Shown here: in pieces, positions 59,114-64,000 of the stretch
How positions within the stretch are numbered: position 1 is the stretch's first letter
Layout of the letters: each line of letters begins with the position of its first letter
Assembly: GCF_000153485.2 (NCBI RefSeq)
Contig: NC_018721.1
Coordinates: 4,092,001-4,156,000 of the forward strand
DNA: 64,000 nt
Origin: Psychroflexus torquis ATCC 700755
GTDB taxonomy: Bacteria; Bacteroidota; Bacteroidia; Flavobacteriales; Flavobacteriaceae
Reading direction: 5' to 3'
Program-made: the position numbers and the translations under genes
The notes under the pieces: generated by a model
Seen by the model: the letters and a program-made list of their open reading frames with translations, nothing else
Databases searched by the model: none
Told to the model about the DNA's origin: nothing

Positions 59114-61951
59114 ATGGAAAAAAAAGAAGAGTTTATTGAAGTCCTTGGGGCTAGAGTTCATAATTTAAAAAACATCGATGTCAAAATACCTAGAAATAAG
59201 CTTGTGGTCATCACAGGCTTATCTGGTTCTGGGAAATCTTCATTGGCCTTCGATACTATCTACGCAGAAGGTCAACGCCGGTATATAGAGACTTTTTCTG
59301 CTTATGCTAGGCAATTTTTGGGTGGATTGGAACGTCCAGATGTTGATAAAATTGATGGCTTATCACCTGTTATTGCTATCGAACAAAAAACCACGTCAAA
59401 AAGTCCAAGAAGTACTGTAGGAACCATCACAGAAATTTACGATTTCCTCAGACTTTTGTATGCACGAGTGGGTACAGCTTACAGTTACAAGACTGGTGAA
59501 AAAATGGTAAGCTTCACCGATGAACAAATTCAGAATAACATAGTAGAAGGCTTTAAGGATAAGCGAGTAAATATTCTCTCTCCAGTTATACGCTCTCGTA
59601 AAGGCCATTATAGAGAATTATTTGAGCAAATTGCTAAGCAAGGTTTTCTAAAAGTAAGAATCGATGGAGAAATAAAAGACATCGAAAAAGGCATGAAGGT
59701 GGATAGGTATAAAATCCACGATATAGAGGTTGTCGTAGATCGAATAAAAATCGATGATGATATCAACTCTAGCAAACGTTTGAGCGAAAGTATTGCTACA
59801 GCGATGAAGCAAGGCAATAATGTGATGATGATTCTAGAACATGGCAAGGAAAAGCCTAAATTCTTTAGCCGTAATTTAATGTGCCCCACGTCTGGTATTT
59901 CTTACCCCAATCCAGAGCCTAATAATTTCTCATTCAATTCTCCAAAAGGCGCTTGTCCTAAATGCAATGGATTAGGTGAGGTTTTTGAAATTAATCTAGA
60001 TCGTATCATTCCAAATCCTAATCTCTCAATTAGAGAAGGTGGCCTCGAGCCTCATGGTAAGGAGAAAAAAAACAACTGGGTTTTCAAACAGCTAAAAGCC
60101 ATTGCAGAACACTTTGATTTTGATTTAAAAGATCCAATTGAAACCCTACCTGAAGAAGCTTTGGATATTATCCTACACGGAGGAAAAGCAAGATTTGAAA
60201 AATATAGCGATACCTCTAAAGTTAATAAAACATTCAGTTATAATTTTGAAGGTGTTGCCAAGTTTATTGAAGATACTTTTAATCAAAAAGAATCTTCAGC
60301 ATCGCTAAAACGTTGGGCCAAAAAATACATGGATAAAAAGCCCTGTGAAACCTGTCAAGGAAGTAGACTACAAAAAGAATCTTTATACTACAAAATCGAC
60401 GATAAAAATATCGCAGATATTGTGAATATGGATGTAGACGAATTGGTTGCTTTTTTTAAGGATTTACTATCTAGACTCGAGAAAAGCGAAAAAAAAATAG
60501 CGGAAGAAATCATCAAAGAAATAAAAACTAGACTTTCGTTTTTGGAAGATGTTGGGCTAAACTATCTAAACTTAAACAGAGGCTCCAAAACCCTTTCTGG
60601 AGGAGAAGCCCAAAGGATAAGACTTGCCACGCAAATAGGATCTCAACTTGTAGGGGTTCTTTATATTTTGGACGAACCTAGTATTGGTTTACACCAACGT
60701 GACAACGAAAAACTTATCAATTCTTTAGTCTCGCTTCGAGATTTAGGAAATTCTATAATTGTCGTAGAGCATGATAAAGATATGATAGAGCGCGCAGATC
60801 ATGTAATAGATATTGGTCCTCATGCTGGTAAAAATGGAGGACAGATTATTAGCGAAGGCACTCCAAAAACAATTCTCACTCACTATACACTTACAGCAGA
60901 TTACCTTTCTGGAAAAAAGAAAATTGAAATTCCGGAAAAGAGAAGAAAAGGCAATGGAAAGCACCTCCACCTTATGAATGCGACTGGTAATAATCTTAAA
61001 GATGTCTCTATCAAAATTCCTTTAGGAAAGCTTATTGTAGTGACAGGAGTATCTGGAAGTGGAAAATCCACACTTATTAATGATACTTTATATCCAGTGT
61101 TAAATAACTATTTTTTTAATGGTAAGATGGAGGCTTTACCTCATAAAACAGTGAGAGGCTTAAAACATCTAGACAAAGTCATTGATATTAACCAGTCCGC
61201 TATTGGAAGAACACCACGCTCCAATCCTGCAACTTACACAGGCGTTTTTGGAGAAATACGAAACTTATTTGCTAAAACTCCAGAGGCCTTAATTCGAGGC
61301 TACAAGCCTGGAAGGTTTAGTTTCAATGTAAAAGGTGGTCGGTGTGAAACGTGTAGAGGAGGAGGCTTAAAAGTCATAGAAATGAACTTTTTGCCAGATG
61401 TATACGTGGAATGTGAAACATGCATGGGCAAACGGTTTAACAGAGAAACTTTGGAAATACGATTTAAAGGAAAATCTATAAGTGATATCCTGCAAATGAC
61501 TATTGATGAATCGACTGATTTCTTTGAGCCTATCCCAAAAATCTATCGTAAACTGAAAACAATAAAAGACGTAGGTTTAGGTTATATCACATTAGGTCAA
61601 CAAAGTACCACCTTATCTGGAGGAGAGGCACAACGTATAAAACTAGCATCAGAACTTTCCAAAATCAGCACTGGAAATACGTTTTATATATTGGACGAAC
61701 CTACCACAGGACTTCACTTCGAAGATATTAAAGTTCTTATGGAAGTTTTACAAAAACTCGTAGATAAAGGAAATTCGGTATTGATTATTGAACATAATAT
61801 GGATGTGATAAAGCTAGCAGATTATATCTTTGATATCGGTTATGAGGGAGGAAAAAAAGGAGGACAACTCGTTGCGAAAGGAACTCCAGAACAAGTTGCT
61901 AAAGACAAAAAAAGCTATACAGCAGAATTTTTAAGAAAAGAACTCAACTAA
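59114..61951 (+). CDS. uvrA: excinuclease ABC subunit A
   Basis: DNA damage recognition ATPase of nucleotide excision repair, 945 aa. Two ABC halves: Walker [15 protein letters not shown] near 33-46 and [14 protein letters not shown] near 650; signature [12 protein letters not shown] near 495 and [12 protein letters not shown] near 838. Zinc modules [15 protein letters not shown] / CPKCNGLG (about 257-287), CETCQGSR near 413 and CETCRGGG / CETCMGKR (about 755-785). uvrB and uvrC are elsewhere. It has a 118-nt upstream gap in which no exact TAnnTTTG box was found. Confidence 0.97.
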   Translation: MEKKEEFIEVLGARVHNLKNIDVKIPRNKLVVITGLSGSGKSSLAFDTIYAEGQRRYIETFSAYARQFLGGLERPDVDKIDGLSPVIAIEQKTTSKSPRSTVGTITEIYDFLRLLYARVGTAYSYKTGEKMVSFTDEQIQNNIVEGFKDKRVNILSPVIRSRKGHYRELFEQIAKQGFLKVRIDGEIKDIEKGMKVDRYKIHDIEVVVDRIKIDDDINSSKRLSESIATAMKQGNNVMMILEHGKEKPKFFSRNLMCPTSGISYPNPEPNNFSFNSPKGACPKCNGLGEVFEINLDRIIPNPNLSIREGGLEPHGKEKKNNWVFKQLKAIAEHFDFDLKDPIETLPEEALDIILHGGKARFEKYSDTSKVNKTFSYNFEGVAKFIEDTFNQKESSASLKRWAKKYMDKKPCETCQGSRLQKESLYYKIDDKNIADIVNMDVDELVAFFKDLLSRLEKSEKKIAEEIIKEIKTRLSFLEDVGLNYLNLNRGSKTLSGGEAQRIRLATQIGSQLVGVLYILDEPSIGLHQRDNEKLINSLVSLRDLGNSIIVVEHDKDMIERADHVIDIGPHAGKNGGQIISEGTPKTILTHYTLTADYLSGKKKIEIPEKRRKGNGKHLHLMNATGNNLKDVSIKIPLGKLIVVTGVSGSGKSTLINDTLYPVLNNYFFNGKMEALPHKTVRGLKHLDKVIDINQSAIGRTPRSNPATYTGVFGEIRNLFAKTPEALIRGYKPGRFSFNVKGGRCETCRGGGLKVIEMNFLPDVYVECETCMGKRFNRETLEIRFKGKSISDILQMTIDESTDFFEPIPKIYRKLKTIKDVGLGYITLGQQSTTLSGGEAQRIKLASELSKISTGNTFYILDEPTTGLHFEDIKVLMEVLQKLVDKGNSVLIIEHNMDVIKLADYIFDIGYEGGKKGGQLVAKGTPEQVAKDKKSYTAEFLRKELN

Positions 61952-61960
61952 TACTTTATT

Positions 61961-62647
61961 ATGGTAGATAAACAATACAAAAATTTGAACGCAATTAAGA
62001 CTAACGACAGTTGGGCTTTATTTAAAATCATGAGTGAATTTGTTTATGGATATGAACGAATGAGTCAAATAGGTCCATGTGTTTCTATATTTGGGTCTGC
62101 AAGGACAAAACCTGAGGATAAATATTATGAACTAACCGTGAAAGTAGCAAGTAAAATTGTAGAGCAGGGTTATGGGATTATTACAGGTGGCGGACCTGGT
62201 ATAATGGAAGCAGGAAACAAAGGCGCTAACCAAGGAGGAGGAACTTCGGTAGGACTTAATATTGATTTGCCTTTTGAACAACATGAAAATCCCTATGTAG
62301 ATGCGAATAAAAATTTAGATTTTGATTATTTCTTTGTTAGAAAGGTCATGTTTGTAAAATATTCTCAAGGCTTTGTAGTGATGCCAGGTGGCTTTGGAAC
62401 TCTTGATGAGCTCTTTGAAGCGATTACATTGATACAAACAGGAAAAATTGATAAATTCCCTATTATATTAGTTGGTAAAGACTATTGGAGTGGACTTATG
62501 GACTGGATAAAATCAACCTTAGCTGAAAAATTTAAAACAGTTAGTACTAAGGATTTAGACTTGATCGATCTTGTAGATACTGAAGATGAAGTCGTTGATA
62601 TTTTGGATAAATTTTACAATGAATACGATTTGAGTCCAAATTTCTAA
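61961..62647 (+). CDS. LOG-family (TIGR00730) Rossmann protein
   Basis: A 228-aa cytoplasmic protein of the LOG/lysine-decarboxylase-like family; characterised members hydrolyse nucleoside 5'-monophosphates (cytokinin riboside phosphate in plants, AMP-like substrates in bacteria). Motifs: CVSIFGSARTKPEDKYYE, GGGPGIMEAGNKGANQGGG and the family signature MPGGFGTLDELFE (PGGxGTxxE). It begins 9 nt after uvrA and is probably cotranscribed; the pairing is frequent in Flavobacteriia. Confidence 0.9.
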   Translation: MVDKQYKNLNAIKTNDSWALFKIMSEFVYGYERMSQIGPCVSIFGSARTKPEDKYYELTVKVASKIVEQGYGIITGGGPGIMEAGNKGANQGGGTSVGLNIDLPFEQHENPYVDANKNLDFDYFFVRKVMFVKYSQGFVVMPGGFGTLDELFEAITLIQTGKIDKFPIILVGKDYWSGLMDWIKSTLAEKFKTVSTKDLDLIDLVDTEDEVVDILDKFYNEYDLSPNF

Positions 62648-62815
62648 ATAGCGATATCAAATTCCTTTTGTTAGAAATTTTTTAATTTAATTTGGCGGCG
62701 TCAACCTAAAATTTAAGAGTTACGGCAAGAAGTCATTTATTTAAGCGTTTTCGTACATATCAAATTGGATATTCCTACCCTTTTGATTGGTTCATATTAT
62801 TTAAAAATTAAACAA

Positions 62816-62851
62816 ATGCCACATCCAGAAAAATTTACAGTATCAAATTGA
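62816..62851 (+). other. 11-codon upstream ORF overlapping the M1-like gene start
   Basis: ATG at 62816 reads MPHPEKFTVSN and stops at TGA 62849-62851, overlapping the TTG start of the next gene by TTGA. It could serve termination-reinitiation coupling. There is no proof of translation. The rest of the gap, 62648-62815, is AT-rich with nothing else recognised. Confidence 0.35.
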
Positions 62852-64000
62852 AAACTACTTACACCTTTTTCCTTTTAAGCCTTACTTCTATTTTGAGCTT
62901 TTCTCAAAATAAAATTGTTTCTGATATTCAATCGTCTGAAGATTTAAAAACCTTCACGATCGAACAGACGATCACGTATGAAAACACAAGTGGTAAAGCC
63001 TTGGAGACCATTTATTTTTACAATTGGTTAAATGCATTTTCCGACAAGGAAAGCCCTCTTGCTAAGCGTTACGCTCAAGATTATGTTCGTAGATTTCACT
63101 TTGCTTCTAGTCTTGAGAGGGGTGGTACACAAATTCACTCGTTATCTACAAATCTTGGAGAATCCCAATGGAGGTATGTTGAAGGGCAAGTCGATTTAAT
63201 TGAGTTAGATTTAGACCAAGCTTTAGCACCAAAAGCTTCTATAGAGGTTAACCTTAATTATACCTTGACCATTCCAGATCAAAAATTTAATGGCTTTGGC
63301 TGGAAAGAAAGAGAATTATTACTTAAAGATTGGCTAATTATTCCTGCCGTTTATGGAAAAGACTGGGTCCTATATAGTCATAAAGACCTCAATGATTATC
63401 CTTCTCAAAAACTGGACTACGACATTACTATTCAAGTTCCAAATCAATACACTATTCGCTCCAATTTTGACCAAACCCAATCTACTGGAGATCTACCAGG
63501 TTTTCAAAAAATAAAGCTCAAAGCGAAACAAATGGTTGGTTTACCTCTTTTTGTAAAACGCATTGATAATTTTGAGGTGATACAAACAGATCATGTAAAG
63601 ATTTACACCAATTTGAAAGATAGTGACTTACGTCCAGAAATTGAGGCACTCATAACCGATAGGATTGTTTACTTTCTTGAAGAAAAATTAGGTGAATTTG
63701 GATTCGAAACTATGCTTATTACAGAAGAAGAATATAACCTTTCTCCTGTATATGGTCTAAATCAACTTCCTAGTTTTATCCGGCCTTTCCCAGATGGGTT
63801 TCAGTATGATATCAAACTCTTAAAAGCCATAACAAATCAATACTTAAGAAGGTCTTTCTTAATTGATGCAAGAAAAAACCAATGGTTTTTAGACGCGATT
63901 TTAGTAAAAACCATGATGGATTATGTAGAAACCTATTATCCAGATGTAAAATTATTAGGGACTTTTTCAGATGTCTTTGGAGTGAAGTGGTTTTACGCTT
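62848..64000 (+). CDS. M1-like metallopeptidase homologue lacking the zinc motif, 5' part
   Basis: Runs open to the window edge: 384 codons and one base. TTG start, then a signal peptide (TFFLLSLTSILSFSQ) and the M1 N-terminal beta-domain (SEDLKTFTIEQTITYENTS, IYFYNWLNAF). Where M1 enzymes have HExxH, the sequence reads KAITNQYLRRSF (63823 onward), and the later WxNEG reads QWFLDAI, so both zinc-ligand motifs are gone. Related proteins in Flavobacteriia are annotated as aminopeptidases, but this copy should be inactive as a peptidase. A binding or chaperone role in the periplasm is possible. Confidence 0.7.
   Translation, partial: MKTTYTFFLLSLTSILSFSQNKIVSDIQSSEDLKTFTIEQTITYENTSGKALETIYFYNWLNAFSDKESPLAKRYAQDYVRRFHFASSLERGGTQIHSLSTNLGESQWRYVEGQVDLIELDLDQALAPKASIEVNLNYTLTIPDQKFNGFGWKERELLLKDWLIIPAVYGKDWVLYSHKDLNDYPSQKLDYDITIQVPNQYTIRSNFDQTQSTGDLPGFQKIKLKAKQMVGLPLFVKRIDNFEVIQTDHVKIYTNLKDSDLRPEIEALITDRIVYFLEEKLGEFGFETMLITEEEYNLSPVYGLNQLPSFIRPFPDGFQYDIKLLKAITNQYLRRSFLIDARKNQWFLDAILVKTMMDYVETYYPDVKLLGTFSDVFGVKWFYA

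Noticed and set aside
1..64000. tRNA, rRNA or CRISPR arrays
   Set aside because: All gaps above about 100 nt were read for cloverleaf signatures and spaced direct repeats; none was found. Covariance models could not be run, so short ncRNAs may be missed.

Overview
The window looks like chromosomal core genome of a low-GC member of the Bacteroidota, most likely a marine-type Flavobacteriaceae. The support is the AT-rich sequence, promoters of the TAnnTTTG type instead of -35/-10 boxes, type IX secretion (a PorX response regulator and a secreted protease with a type A sorting tail), TonB receptors with carboxypeptidase-regulatory-like N-termini, the LpxC-FabZ fusion, and a CarB without its regulatory domain. 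No phage, integron, CRISPR array, rRNA or tRNA was seen.

Layout. 1-600 is non-coding and carries three REP-like hairpins and a set of 16-bp operator-like dyads in front of a small XRE regulator. 1.0-6.4 kb holds a small lipoprotein and, on the minus strand, the topoisomerase IV genes parE and parC with an unknown membrane protein wedged between them by overlaps. 6.5-11.6 kb is a divergent ferredoxin / LuxC-type reductase pair followed by serC, a serA-like gene with a damaged active site, an RlpA-SPOR protein and two small envelope proteins. 11.6-15.0 kb is a probable metal-uptake set: a small Cys/His secreted protein, a TonB receptor and a lipoprotein. 15.3-16.8 kb has a conserved hypothetical and CorA. 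16.8-24.7 kb is one complete histidine operon (hisGDCBHAF-IE plus a truA-like gene) on the minus strand. It is preceded by a short leader peptide with tandem His codons and a terminator that can be read as a classical attenuator. 24.8-29.3 kb carries an SPFH protein, a VWA-like membrane protein, fabG and sucD. 29.4-34.5 kb is the lipid A cluster (lpxD, lpxC-fabZ, lpxA, efp, a second lpxD-like gene) ending in a frameshifted NTF2-like gene. 34.6-39.8 kb has an HD hydrolase divergent from porX, then tsaE, ald and two small genes. 39.9-47.3 kb holds a MltF-like transglycosylase, a lipoprotein, a FecA-like receptor and a T9SS serine protease. 47.5-53.8 kb has clpB, a gamma-carbonic anhydrase, carB and rpmH (53 aa). 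53.9-58.5 kb is a group of small genes: a TPR-like protein, an orphan two-component pair, a thioredoxin-like protein, a half-size TSUP carrier, a MltD-like transglycosylase and a hydrolase. 58.7-64 kb has a small GNAT-like protein, uvrA, a LOG-family protein and the start of an M1-like metallopeptidase homologue that lacks the zinc motif.

How it works together. Most genes are housekeeping: DNA topology and repair, serine, histidine and carbamoyl phosphate synthesis, lipid A, and peptidoglycan remodelling. The most interesting signals are regulatory or are degenerate enzymes: the his attenuator, the operator array around the XRE gene, the SerA homologue lacking catalytic Arg and His, the gene split exactly at a -1 slippery heptamer, a histidine-kinase-like phosphotransfer protein paired with a receiver-AraC regulator, and several transcripts that appear to be leaderless.
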